From: Ruminococcus sp. 210702-SL.1.03
GTDB taxonomy: Bacteria > Bacillota > Clostridia > Oscillospirales > Ruminococcaceae
Assembly: GCF_020559915.1 (NCBI RefSeq)
Contig: NZ_JAJCLZ010000027.1
Coordinates: 1 to 30,096, forward strand
Length of the DNA stretch: 30,096 nucleotides
Direction: 5' to 3'
Shown here: piece by piece, positions 7,056-14,954 of the stretch
Position numbering within the stretch: position 1 is the stretch's first letter
How the letters are laid out: the number at the start of each line of letters is the position of its first letter
Position numbers and translations under genes: made by a program
Notes under the pieces: model-generated
The model's input: the letters and a program-made list of their open reading frames with translations, nothing else
What the model was told of the DNA's origin: nothing
The model's database searches: none

Positions 7056-7692
7056 AAATTCGAGGTGCGTAAACAAATATCCAAAAAAGTACTGAAATGT
7101 ATTTCAAAGCTAGATAAAGAATTGCAATATGCAGTAATAGACGGTCTTGAAAAGGGCGGCGATGATCTTGTAAGGGCGGTTAAGAATCTTGACGATGATG
7201 CAGCTGAATCGTTCATAAAAAACTGCTTCTAAACAGGATGATGAATTTTTTGTTTTGAGGTCAAAATATGATGATATTCCTTCTTGGGCATGTTCTGATG
7301 TAATTGATTTTAATTCAGCTGAAAACGTAAATGAAATTTTAAAACAAAATGGATATACAAATCCCCCTTATAAGCCGGGAACTAATGTAACAACTATCGA
7401 ATTAACTGAAGATACCACATTTGTTAGAGTGTATACTAAAAACATAACAAGTGCAAAGGGCCAGTGGGTAATGAACTATGAAGAGATTCAAGGATTGTCT
7501 TCAAAGCAAATTAAAGATAAGTTTGCATTACCATATGAACAAACACATATTTGTGATGTAGAACTACCGGCTGGTACAGAGGTACGTTTTGGTATAGCAA
7601 ATGAAGTTTCAGAATGGGGTTTGGGAGTGGGATTACAATTTGATTTAATGGGTCAATATTTTAATTCATTTGGCAATTTCAGACCACTATAA
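7056..7692 (+). pseudogene. Toxin cassette with nuclease-like tip, frameshifted in the stalk
   Basis: The stalk (ISKKVLKCISKLDKELQ, GLEKGGDDLVRAVKNLDDD, AAESFIK) is a diverged version of the other stalks. At 7215-7220 a run of six A shifts the frame so that it stops at TAA 7230-7232; removing one A gives FIKTASKQDDEFF and continues in the frame that runs from 7255 to 7692. The tip has TTFVRVYTKNITSAKGQWVM, IQGLSSKQIKDKFALPYE, ICDVELPAGTEVRFGIA and GVGLQFDLMGQ. I recall the order W(V/I)M, LS..QIKDKFALP, D(V)..PAGT..R.GIA, GG..QFDL(M)G from RNase-like CdiA/Rhs-type C-terminal toxins; the exact family is uncertain. The tip itself is open from a TTG at 7255. Confidence 0.68.
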
Positions 7693-7706
7693 AAGGAGAA
7701 GATTTT

Positions 7707-8075
7707 ATGTTACCGATAGTTGAAACGAATGGAAAAACTCTTTACATTAATTCTAATAAAGTAACTTTTCCGTACAAAATTTAACAAGTTTTAATTTTAA
7801 AATCTCAAATATTGATCTTACTGGATAGTTGCATAAAAAATGAATGTGATAACGTCTATTCGGTAAACTTTGACGGAACAATAGGTTGGCGTGTTCAAAG
7901 CAGAAAATACTTATCAAGGGAATATGAAAATAAAAAATTAACCTCATATGTTGGTATGTATGTCAGGAAAGAAACTAATCTGCTTCAGTTAAATGATTGG
8001 TGGGGCGGAAGATACATTTTTGATCTTAATGACGGGCATATAGTGGGAAGAGATGAAAGTGGGCGTGATTGGTAA
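7707..8075 (+). pseudogene. Immunity gene with an in-frame TAA
   Basis: ATG 7707 has a good AAAGGAG at 7692-7698 and follows the toxin stop by 14 bases. The frame reads MLPIVETNGKTLYINSNKV, TFPYKI, then TAA 7782-7784, then continues in the same frame as QVLILKSQILILLDS, ECDNVYSVNFDGTIGWRVQ and NDWWGGRYIFDLNDGHIVG to 8075. The whole length, including across the TAA, aligns with the first or second half of the gene at 8139 (INSYDVCFDYNVKSVIILKQ; DNVYAVDMEGNIIWRIQ), so it is one gene broken by a single stop codon. Confidence 0.75.
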
Positions 8076-8138
8076 TAGTTCCAATAAGAATAGAGGAATT
8101 TTATAATTAAAGATCGCTATCATGATGAGGAATATAGT

Positions 8139-8708
8139 ATGGTATTAAGAATGATAATATCTGAAAAATGGATTCATATAAATAGTTATGATGTTTGCTT
8201 TGATTATAATGTTAAGTCTGTAATAATTTTAAAACAAAAGATAATTGTACAGCTAGAAATCGGAGATTTATATGCTGTTGATATGGCAGGTAACATTATT
8301 GAAAAAAATAATAAGCCTTTTCAAAGATCAGACTTAGATAAAGATTTTATAGTAGAAATTAATCAGAATAATCTATATTTTAATGACTCTGCCATTTATT
8401 TCGAACATAACATTTATTCTTTTGTTTTATTTGATGATAGGATAATTGTACAATTAAATGAACTGGATGCGTCTGCAAAATCTGATGAAATCGACAACGT
8501 ATATGCTGTTGATATGGAAGGAAATATTATCTGGCGAATTCAGAATAAAGAAAGGGTATGTCCGGAATATAAGTTTATTTCGCCGTATGTAATGATTAAT
8601 TATATTGATGGTGAATTAATTGTAAATGATTTCAACGGATTCAGATTTGTGTTTTCACCTGACGACGGAACTTTTGTTAAACGAATTCAAAGTTTAAGAC
8701 CTTGGTAA
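8139..8708 (+). CDS. Two-repeat immunity-like protein
   Basis: A 189-residue protein starting at ATG 8139, 8 bases after GATGAGG. It contains two copies of one unit: a first half with IHINSYDVCFDY, ILKQKIIVQLE and LYAVDMAGNIIEK, and a second with LYFNDSAIYFEHN, LFDDRIIVQLNE and VYAVDMEGNIIWRIQ. The second ends in FRFVFSPDDGTFVKR. The repeats look like short beta-meanders (strand-turn-strand with a D-G turn). It is a paralogue of the stop-bearing gene at 7707-8075 and could replace it as the immunity factor for the toxin tip ending at 7692. No family name recognised. Confidence 0.65.
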   Translation: MVLRMIISEKWIHINSYDVCFDYNVKSVIILKQKIIVQLEIGDLYAVDMAGNIIEKNNKPFQRSDLDKDFIVEINQNNLYFNDSAIYFEHNIYSFVLFDDRIIVQLNELDASAKSDEIDNVYAVDMEGNIIWRIQNKERVCPEYKFISPYVMINYIDGELIVNDFNGFRFVFSPDDGTFVKRIQSLRPW

Positions 8709-8831
8709 TCAATTTGTAATTCAGATCTTTAGGGCGACACCGCACAACTACCGCCTAACGGCTTTGTGTACGTCTAGCTTGCCAATTTTTCGTTATCTTG
8801 CACAGAAACTCCTTGAAGGACGCAAGTATTC
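8709..8831 (+). other. Non-coding stretch with two hairpins
   Basis: No credible gene. One imperfect hairpin lies at 8743-8768 (CACAA with TTGTG, inner CCG with CGG). A second lies at 8819-8838 (GACGCA with TGCGTC), reaching into the next reading frame. Sequence of this kind seems familiar to me as a recurring intergenic element in ruminococcal genomes, but that is memory, not something seen here more than once. Confidence 0.4.
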
Positions 8832-9524
8832 CTGCGTCGTTTCTATACAATCGAGCTTAAAGGCATTTGGGATAGTAATTCTAAATCTATTATTCTGAAA
8901 AAATTCAAATACGGAAGATATTCTGTATCTCAGCACGGGCATAAGAATACGGATAGTATAAGGCTTGTTTACGAAAGCGGATGCCTTTTCAGCGAGTACA
9001 TTTTTCTTTACATTCCCGAATTCGGGTCAAAGACAAGCATTCATATTTCTCGGGAAGATGTTGATTCGTTGTTGGCTGTTTATGATAGGCTTGGCATTTT
9101 GAAAAGTGTTCATGTCACTAAGGGCGGCAAAGAATACCTTATGTACATAAATTTTAAGACCGAAGCGGAAATAAAGAAAAGAATATGCGATTTTGCCGAG
9201 AATGAATCAATTAGGGTGACCGATGAGATAAATAAGATCAGTGAACCGATTTCCGCAGTTGTTATAAGACATTATTATGACGGGCTTTCGGTCGGCTATT
9301 CTTTCATGATAAAAACGACAGATGCAAACAGCAAAAATATTATGGAAGAATACATAGACGGCGAGGATCATGATTTTAATGTGCTTTTAAGCTGCGTAAG
9401 CGATAATAAGAGAGATAAATATTTTTCAATGGGTGATACCGAATTTACGGATAAAATGAAAAGGCTTATGTCGGAACACGTGAATAAGTTTGAGTTCGAG
9501 TTACTGGTCGAAGAGATTGATTAA
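8832..9524 (+). CDS. Hypothetical protein without a canonical start; possibly 5'-truncated
   Basis: A frame open from 8817 to 9524. The protein-like part begins RRFYTIELKGIWDSNSKSI and continues YGRYSVSQHGHKNTDSIRL, PEFGSKTSIHISREDVDSL, YDGLSVGYSFMIKTTDA to ELLVEEID. There is no in-frame ATG, GTG or TTG before 9069, deep inside the conserved-looking protein. CTG 8832 (about 231 residues) has AAGGA 11 bases upstream and would give M-R-R-F-Y, so either a CTG start, an ATG lost by one base change, or truncation by the hairpin element that reaches 8838. No family recognised; soluble. It marks the right end of the AT-rich island and has slightly higher GC than the toxin debris. Confidence 0.5.
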   Translation: MRRFYTIELKGIWDSNSKSIILKKFKYGRYSVSQHGHKNTDSIRLVYESGCLFSEYIFLYIPEFGSKTSIHISREDVDSLLAVYDRLGILKSVHVTKGGKEYLMYINFKTEAEIKKRICDFAENESIRVTDEINKISEPISAVVIRHYYDGLSVGYSFMIKTTDANSKNIMEEYIDGEDHDFNVLLSCVSDNKRDKYFSMGDTEFTDKMKRLMSEHVNKFEFELLVEEID

Positions 9525-9661
9525 AAAATAGTTTTTTAAGAAAATTTTATAGGCCAAATAAAGTTGGAATGAATTTTTTAGTATAGTAAATAATTGTACA
9601 AAGCCACGAATATGAAAAAAACGGATAAAAACAGACGATATATACAACAAAAATTAGAAAA

Positions 9662-9678
9662 TGCGGTTGTTAACCGCA
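9662..9678. promoter_or_regulatory. Palindrome upstream of the esterase
   Basis: TGCGGTT and AACCGCA are perfect 7-base arms around a 3-base centre, 31 bases before the esterase ATG and 20 bases before its ribosome site. It could be an operator or an mRNA hairpin. No clear promoter could be fixed nearby. Confidence 0.45.
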
Positions 9679-9708
9679 GCTTCGTTGCTTCGGATTTGGA
9701 GGTGCACT

Positions 9709-10605
9709 ATGCAGATAAGTAAAACAGTGCGAGATATTCGCGTGAATTGGGCGATCGGCGACCGCGAACGCGATAAGGGGCTTGCAACGCCCGATGAGAT
9801 TCGCCGCTTTGACGATATTTCTTACGGTCCTCACGGTCAGGCTAATTTGCTTGACGTGTACGTTCGCAATGACGCCGAGGGGCTTCAGCCGACGATCGTT
9901 AATGTTCACGGCGGCGGTTGGGTCTACGGAAATAAGGAGATCTATCAGCATTATTGTATGCGGCTCGCGCTGCGTGGTTTTGCTGTCGTGAATATCAACT
10001 ACCGCCTTGCGCCTGAAAACCGCTTTCCCGCGGCGGTCGAGGACATAAACGCCGCCATGCAGTTTGTCGCGAATCACGGCGCGGAATATCTGATCGACAA
10101 GGATAGGCTGGTCATGGTCGGCGATTCGGCGGGCGGGCAGCTTGTCAGCCACTACGCCGCACTGCTGACCGACCCGACTTTCGCAGCGCTTTTTGATTTT
10201 GACGTTCCCGATGTTCATGTTCGTGCTCTTGGTCTGAATTGCGGCGCTTACGACGGCAAAAAGCTCGCGCTGGAACGAAAAGATGAAGTCTTTTTGGAAT
10301 ATCTGGGCATTATAGACTGCGAACCGTCTGAAAAACTGCTGCAAATGGTCGATACGGTAAGACATATCACGCCGAACTACCCGCCATCTTTTGTCATGTC
10401 GAGCTACGCTGATTTCCTGCTGCCGGCCGCCAAGCCGATGTATGATCTGCTCAAAAGCCGCGGCGTTCCTGCTGAAATGAAGATCTACGGCAGTCCCAAG
10501 CGGCAGGAGATCGGTCACGTTTTCCACGTCAACTGCCGACTTGACGAAGCGAAGATCTGCAACGACGACGAGTGCGCGTTTTTCAAAAGGTATGTTTCAG
10601 ACTAA
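9709..10605 (+). CDS. Alpha/beta hydrolase, hormone-sensitive-lipase type esterase
   Basis: A 298-residue cytoplasmic esterase. ATG 9709 is chosen because GGAGGT lies 5 bases upstream (9698-9703); the frame is open to 9661 but those codons look non-coding. The oxyanion motif HGGGW is at 67-71, the nucleophile elbow GDSAGG has Ser140, the likely acid is Asp234 in SSYADF, and the likely base is His270 in EIGHVF. HGGG plus GDSAG defines the HSL family, which hydrolyses short-chain acyl esters; the substrate cannot be told. Base composition changes sharply here to GC-rich. A terminator follows at 10655, and the tetR gene and ABC pair lie beyond it in the same direction. Confidence 0.88.
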   Translation: MQISKTVRDIRVNWAIGDRERDKGLATPDEIRRFDDISYGPHGQANLLDVYVRNDAEGLQPTIVNVHGGGWVYGNKEIYQHYCMRLALRGFAVVNINYRLAPENRFPAAVEDINAAMQFVANHGAEYLIDKDRLVMVGDSAGGQLVSHYAALLTDPTFAALFDFDVPDVHVRALGLNCGAYDGKKLALERKDEVFLEYLGIIDCEPSEKLLQMVDTVRHITPNYPPSFVMSSYADFLLPAAKPMYDLLKSRGVPAEMKIYGSPKRQEIGHVFHVNCRLDEAKICNDDECAFFKRYVSD

Positions 10606-10654
10606 AATACTGCAAAAATGCGCCGAAATTTGTACAAAATCACGAAAATTATCT

Positions 10655-10680
10655 GCTCCCCCTTGACTGGGGAGCTTTTT
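10655..10680 (+). terminator. Terminator after the esterase
   Basis: Perfect 7-bp stem GCTCCCC with GGGGAGC, then TTTTT. The -35 box of the next promoter lies within and just after its loop, so ending one unit and starting the next share the same bases. Confidence 0.85.
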
Positions 10681-10691
10681 CATTGTATAAT
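10663..10691 (+). promoter_or_regulatory. Promoter of the tetR unit
   Basis: TTGACT at 10663-10668, exactly 17 bases, TATAAT at 10686-10691. A start near 10698 would place the palindrome 10704-10718 in the early transcribed region. Confidence 0.85.
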
Positions 10692-10703
10692 ATAACAGTT
10701 CTA

Positions 10704-10718
10704 TATAACAGCGTTATA
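10704..10718. promoter_or_regulatory. Palindromic operator, probable TetR site
   Basis: TATAAC-AGC-GTTATA is a perfect 6-base inverted repeat just downstream of the predicted start point and 13 bases before the tetR ATG. The sequence TATAACAG also occurs at 10691-10698. Its place suits autorepression by the TetR-family product. Confidence 0.6.
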
Positions 10719-10731
10719 AAGGGAGTTAGAA

Positions 10732-11348
10732 ATGAACGATGGCGAAATAACCACGCTGGAGCTTATCCACAGCGCGGCGAAGGCGGAGTTTCTCAGCAAA
10801 GGCTTCAAGTCGGCGTCGCTGAGAAATATTGTAAAGACTGCGGGCGTTACCACGGGTGCATTTTATGGATATTTTTCCAGTAAGGCGGAGCTGTTTGAAG
10901 CGCTCGTCAGCGAAGCGTACAATTTTGTGATAGATTCGTACAAGGCGGCGCTGCGCGAATTTGCCGATCTGCCGATGGAAAAACAGCCCGAGGTGATGGG
11001 TTCGATCTCGCAGAAGTGCCTTGACCAGGTGCTCGACTACATGGCGACCCACCGCGAGGAATTTTTGCTGCTTCTGCAATGTTCGGAGGGTACGCGGTTC
11101 GCTTCGATGACCGATGAGCTTGTCGAGCTGGAGGTTCAGGCGACACACGATTATTACCTTGTTCTCAAAAACTGGGCTACAGCGCGCCGGACGTTGACCC
11201 AACGCTCGAGCACATTTTGGTGACGGGCATGATGAACGCTTATTTTGAAATGGCGATCCATGAAATGCCGCTCGAAAAATCAAAGCGCTATCTGAAAGAG
11301 CTGCACAATTTTTACACGGCGGGCTGGCGCGAACTGATGGGTACGTAA
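10732..11348 (+). pseudogene. TetR-family transcriptional regulator, one frameshift
   Basis: ATG 10732 follows GGGAG at 10721-10725. The N-terminal helix-turn-helix is intact: SKGFKSASLRNIVKTAGVTT, GAFYGYFSSKAELFEALV. The ligand domain follows (EFLLLLQCSEGTRFASM). The frame then breaks at the A-run 11168-11172: as given it stops at 11223, but adding one A gives LKKLGYSAPDVDPTLEHIL, VTGMMNAYFEMAIHEMPLE and FYTAGWRELMGT to TAA 11346-11348, about 205 residues, a normal TetR length. Either a real mutation or a sequence error; the DNA-binding part is unaffected either way. It sits 70 bases before the ABC pair in the same direction, so regulation of that pair is likely. Confidence 0.8.
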
Positions 11349-11350
11349 TA

Positions 11351-11397
11351 GGGGCGAGCGCCCCTTTGATTTTGGTCTATGGTTAGCCAACGCTAAC
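11351..11397 (+). promoter_or_regulatory. Two small hairpins between tetR and the ABC genes
   Basis: GGGGCG-AG-CGCCCC at 11351-11364 followed by TTTGATTTT could be a weak terminator. GTTAGC-CAAC-GCTAAC at 11382-11397 is a perfect 6-base palindrome 5 bases before the ribosome site AAAGGAGG and could be a second operator or a translation-controlling hairpin. No separate promoter is convincing. Confidence 0.45.
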
Positions 11398-11418
11398 ATT
11401 ATAAAGGAGGTCTTTTGT

Positions 11419-13200
11419 TTGAAAAAACGATCAAATCTGCAAAGGCTGCTCAGCTATGCAGGCAACCGCAAGCCGCTGACCTACATTTCGTGGGTGCTTT
11501 CGGCAGCGAGCGCGCTGACTTCGCTGCTGCCTTTCTGGTACATATGGAAGATACTAGACGAAGTTATCAGCGTAGCGCCCGACTTCGATAAGGCAAAAAA
11601 CATCACTCATTACGGCTGGCTCGCGGTGCTTTTCGCGGTGCTGACGATCTTTGTGTACATTTGCGGACTGATGTGTTCACACCTTTCGGCGTTTCGCATC
11701 GCTACGAATATCCGAATCGCGCTGACTAAGCATATCACCACGCTGCCGCTCGGCAAGATCGAGGAATTCGGCAGCGGTAAACTGCGACGCACTATCAGCG
11801 AGACCTCGGGCGCGGCAGAGGGTTACCTCGCGCACCAACTGCCCGACAAAGCGAAAGCAATCGCGAGCATAATCGGCCTGCTGGCGATGGATTTCTTTTT
11901 CGACTGGCGGCTCGGACTCCTCAGTCTTGTGCCCGTTTTGATCGGCTTCATCATCATGATGAGCTCGATGGCCGGCCCCAGCCTGCAAAAAAGCATGACC
12001 GAGTACCAAAACGCCCTTGCTGAAATGTCGAATGAAGCGGTCGAGTACGTTCGCGGGATCCCCGTTGTCAAGACGTTCGGCCAGTCGGTTTTCTCCTTCA
12101 AAAAATTCAAGAGCACGATCGACAACTACGAAAAGTGGACGACTGACTACACGCTCAATATGCGCATCCCGATGACACTCTACACTCTTGCGATAAACAG
12201 CATTTTCGCGTTCCTCATCATTGGTGCATTTTGGTTCTCGCACGGCAATATCACGGGCGATTTCCTCCTCGATATGCTTTTCTACATCATAATCACACCT
12301 GTAATCACAGTCGTACTTACCAAAATAATGTACATGAATGAGAATGAAATGATGGTAAAGGACGCTATAGACCGTATCGACAGTGTACTTAATATGGAGT
12401 CGCTGACTGATCCTGCCAAGCCGAGCCATCCTGCGGACAACTCCGTTGAGCTGCGCGGGGTAACGTTCAGCTACGATGGCACGAAAAATGCGCTTTCCGA
12501 TATTTCGCTCAAAATTTCCGCAGGTCAGACGGCGGCTTTTGTCGGCCCATCGGGCGGCGGTAAATCTACCCTTGCGAGCATCGTCGCGAGATTTTTCGAC
12601 CCGCAGCAGGGTAAAGTGCTCGTCGGCGGCGTTGACGTTAAGGACATCGGCAAAGAGGAACTTATGAACACAGTTTCCTTTGTATTCCAAAACAGCAAAC
12701 TGATAAAGGCTTCTATCCTCGATAACGCGCGTCTGGGTAAGCCGAACGCCACCGAAGCTGAGGTCATGCAGGCGCTCAAAGCTGCACAGTGCATGGATAT
12801 AATAGAAAAATTCCCAAATGGCATAAACACCATGATCGGCAGCGAGGGCGTTTACCTCTCGGGCGGAGAAGTGCAGCGTATCGCCATCGCGCGAGCGGTG
12901 CTCAAAAATTCGCCGATAATCATTCTCGACGAAGCTACCGCTTTTGCCGACCCAGATAACGAAGCGAAGGTTCAGGCGGCTTTCAATGAACTGGCGCGCG
13001 GCAAGACGGTCATAATGATCGCGCACAGACTTTCGACTGTGGTCAACGCCGACCGCATTTTCGTTCTGCGCGAAGGCAAGCTTGCGGAGAACGGCACGTT
13101 TGACGAACTTTTAAAGAACGGCGGTACATTCGCTAATATGTGGCACGAATACCAGCGTTCGATCGAATGGAAAGTTGAAAAGGAGGCTGAAGCGTTATGA
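11419..13200 (+). CDS. ABC exporter-fold half-transporter, first subunit (YbtP/IrtA-like)
   Basis: A 593-residue fused permease-ATPase. The TTG start at 11419 is supported by AAAGGAGG ending 8 bases upstream. Six membrane segments span about residues 18-300 (LSAASALTSLLPFWYIW, LFAVLTIFVYICGLM, FAFLIIGAFWF). The ATPase has Walker A GPSGGGKST at 376-384, Q-loop SFVFQNS, signature LSGGE at 480-484, Walker B IIILDEATAFAD and switch IAHRLS. It is expected to form a heterodimer in the membrane with the next gene. The sequence style (LPLGKIEEFGSGKLRRTISE, GIPVVKTFGQ) resembles the YbtPQ/IrtAB group, known for siderophore uptake despite an exporter fold, but drug or peptide export is equally possible. 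No binding-protein gene is nearby. Confidence 0.88.
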   Translation: MKKRSNLQRLLSYAGNRKPLTYISWVLSAASALTSLLPFWYIWKILDEVISVAPDFDKAKNITHYGWLAVLFAVLTIFVYICGLMCSHLSAFRIATNIRIALTKHITTLPLGKIEEFGSGKLRRTISETSGAAEGYLAHQLPDKAKAIASIIGLLAMDFFFDWRLGLLSLVPVLIGFIIMMSSMAGPSLQKSMTEYQNALAEMSNEAVEYVRGIPVVKTFGQSVFSFKKFKSTIDNYEKWTTDYTLNMRIPMTLYTLAINSIFAFLIIGAFWFSHGNITGDFLLDMLFYIIITPVITVVLTKIMYMNENEMMVKDAIDRIDSVLNMESLTDPAKPSHPADNSVELRGVTFSYDGTKNALSDISLKISAGQTAAFVGPSGGGKSTLASIVARFFDPQQGKVLVGGVDVKDIGKEELMNTVSFVFQNSKLIKASILDNARLGKPNATEAEVMQALKAAQCMDIIEKFPNGINTMIGSEGVYLSGGEVQRIAIARAVLKNSPIIILDEATAFADPDNEAKVQAAFNELARGKTVIMIAHRLSTVVNADRIFVLREGKLAENGTFDELLKNGGTFANMWHEYQRSIEWKVEKEAEAL

Positions 13201-14936
13201 TCGAAAAATTACAAAGAAGATTTGCGCTTTCGCGAAAAGGCGCGATGGACACAATAAAAGGCAGCATTTTGAGCGCGCTCCAGAACATTTCGTTCATGCT
13301 GCCCGTGGCTATGCTTTACAATTTAGTAAAGGATATGCTTGACGACAATCTCACGTCCGCCCGCATTCCATTTTACGTCATTGGCAGCCTTGCCTGCGCG
13401 GCGGTCATAATCGTTGCCACGCTTTTCCAGTACAACAGCACCTTCCTCGCGACCTACGTCGAAACTGGCGTGCGCCGCGTCACGCTGGCGGAAAGACTTC
13501 GCCTGATACCCCTCTCATTCTTCGGCAAAAAAGACCTTGCCGATCTCACCTCGTCGATAATGGGCGATTGCGCGATGCTCGAAACGGCGCAGTCACACTT
13601 CGTTTGCCCGCTCGCCGGCGCGATGATCTCGACAGTTATCATAGCGATCTCGCTGCTTTTCTTCAACTGGCAGATGGCGATAGCGGCGATATGGGTTCTG
13701 CCCGTCGCTTTCCTGATCGTCGGCATGGCCTCGCGCGTGCAGAAAAGCCTGGCGAATAAGTCGATGGGCGCAAAGATCGCCTGCGAGGACGGAATTCAGG
13801 AGTGCATGGAAGCGATGAACGACCTGCGTTCAAACAACGCCGAAAAGCGCTATCTCGATACGCTGATCGCCAAAATTTGCGGTTACGAGAGCCGCCTTAT
13901 CATCACCGAGCTGGGCACGGCTTCGTTCGTGATGACCGCGAATCTCGTGCTGCGCCTCGGCATCGCGACCACAGCGCTCGTCGGCTCGTACCAACTTATA
14001 AGCGGCAAGCTCGACATTCTCACATTCTTCATGTTCCTGCTGGTGGTTTCGCGCCTGTACGACCCGCTCGAAGGCTCGCTCCAGAATCTCGCGGCGATAA
14101 TCTCGACGAGCACCAACATCGAGCGTATGAACCAGATCATGGACACTGAAGTACAGTCGGGCAGCGACAAGCTAACAAATAAAGGCTGCGACATCAAGTT
14201 CGACCATGTTGGATTTGCCTATGATGGCGGCGAAACGGTGCTGAATGACGTTTCGTTCACTGCCGAGCAGGGCAAGATTACCGCCCTTGTCGGCCCATCT
14301 GGCGGCGGCAAGACTACGGTTTCTCGTCTGGCGGCGCGCTTCTGGGACATCAGCAAGGGCAAGATCACCGTCGGCGGCATGGATATTTCCAAGGCCGACC
14401 CCGAAACGCTCATGTCGCTCTACTCCATAGTTTTCCAGGATGTCACGCTTTTTGACAACACCGTCATGGAGAATATCCGCCTCGGCAAAAAGGGCGCTGC
14501 TGATGAGGAGGTCATTGCGGCGGCAAAGATGGCGAACGTTGCGGACTTCGTTGAGAAGCTGCCCGATAAATATCAGACCAACATAGGCGAAAATGGCTGC
14601 GAGCTTTCGGGCGGCGAGCGCCAGCGTATCTCTATCGCACGCGCGTTTTTGAAAGACGCTCCGATAATCCTGCTTGACGAAGCAACCGCCAGCCTTGATG
14701 TCGAGAACGAAACGGCTATCCAAACGGCGCTTTCGCGGCTCATCAAGAACAAGACCGTGCTGATAATCGCCCACCGTATGCGCACTGTTTCGAGCGCGGA
14801 TAAGATCGTTGTTTTGAAAGACGGCAGCGTCGCGGAGCAGGGAAGCCCCGAAAAGCTGCTCACCACCGACGGAATTTTCGCGCACATGGTAGATCTACAG
14901 ACCGAAAATCAGAGCTGGAAACTCGAAAAAGCTTAA
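13197..14936 (+). CDS. ABC exporter-fold half-transporter, second subunit (YbtQ/IrtB-like)
   Basis: A 579-residue partner of the preceding subunit; its ATG overlaps the previous TGA in ATGA, so translation is coupled. It has an N-terminal membrane domain with six predicted helices, then Walker A GPSGGGKTT at 366-374, Q-loop SIVFQDVTLFD, signature LSGGERQR from residue 470, Walker B IILLDEATASLD with a catalytic glutamate, and switch IAHRMRT. In the partner the residue after the Walker B LDE is also glutamate-containing, so both sites look capable of hydrolysis. The terminator at 14955 ends the unit. Confidence 0.88.
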   Translation: MIEKLQRRFALSRKGAMDTIKGSILSALQNISFMLPVAMLYNLVKDMLDDNLTSARIPFYVIGSLACAAVIIVATLFQYNSTFLATYVETGVRRVTLAERLRLIPLSFFGKKDLADLTSSIMGDCAMLETAQSHFVCPLAGAMISTVIIAISLLFFNWQMAIAAIWVLPVAFLIVGMASRVQKSLANKSMGAKIACEDGIQECMEAMNDLRSNNAEKRYLDTLIAKICGYESRLIITELGTASFVMTANLVLRLGIATTALVGSYQLISGKLDILTFFMFLLVVSRLYDPLEGSLQNLAAIISTSTNIERMNQIMDTEVQSGSDKLTNKGCDIKFDHVGFAYDGGETVLNDVSFTAEQGKITALVGPSGGGKTTVSRLAARFWDISKGKITVGGMDISKADPETLMSLYSIVFQDVTLFDNTVMENIRLGKKGAADEEVIAAAKMANVADFVEKLPDKYQTNIGENGCELSGGERQRISIARAFLKDAPIILLDEATASLDVENETAIQTALSRLIKNKTVLIIAHRMRTVSSADKIVVLKDGSVAEQGSPEKLLTTDGIFAHMVDLQTENQSWKLEKA

Positions 14937-14954
14937 ACCTCATACATATAAAAG

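Noticed and set aside
60..9600. Insertion sequence or prophage as the carrier of the island
   Set aside because: No transposase, integrase or phage structural gene and no terminal inverted repeats were seen.
9540..9620. Promoter for the esterase at TTGGAA...TAAATA/TATAGT
   Set aside because: Boxes are weak and several equally poor pairs exist in this AT-rich stretch, so none can be chosen.
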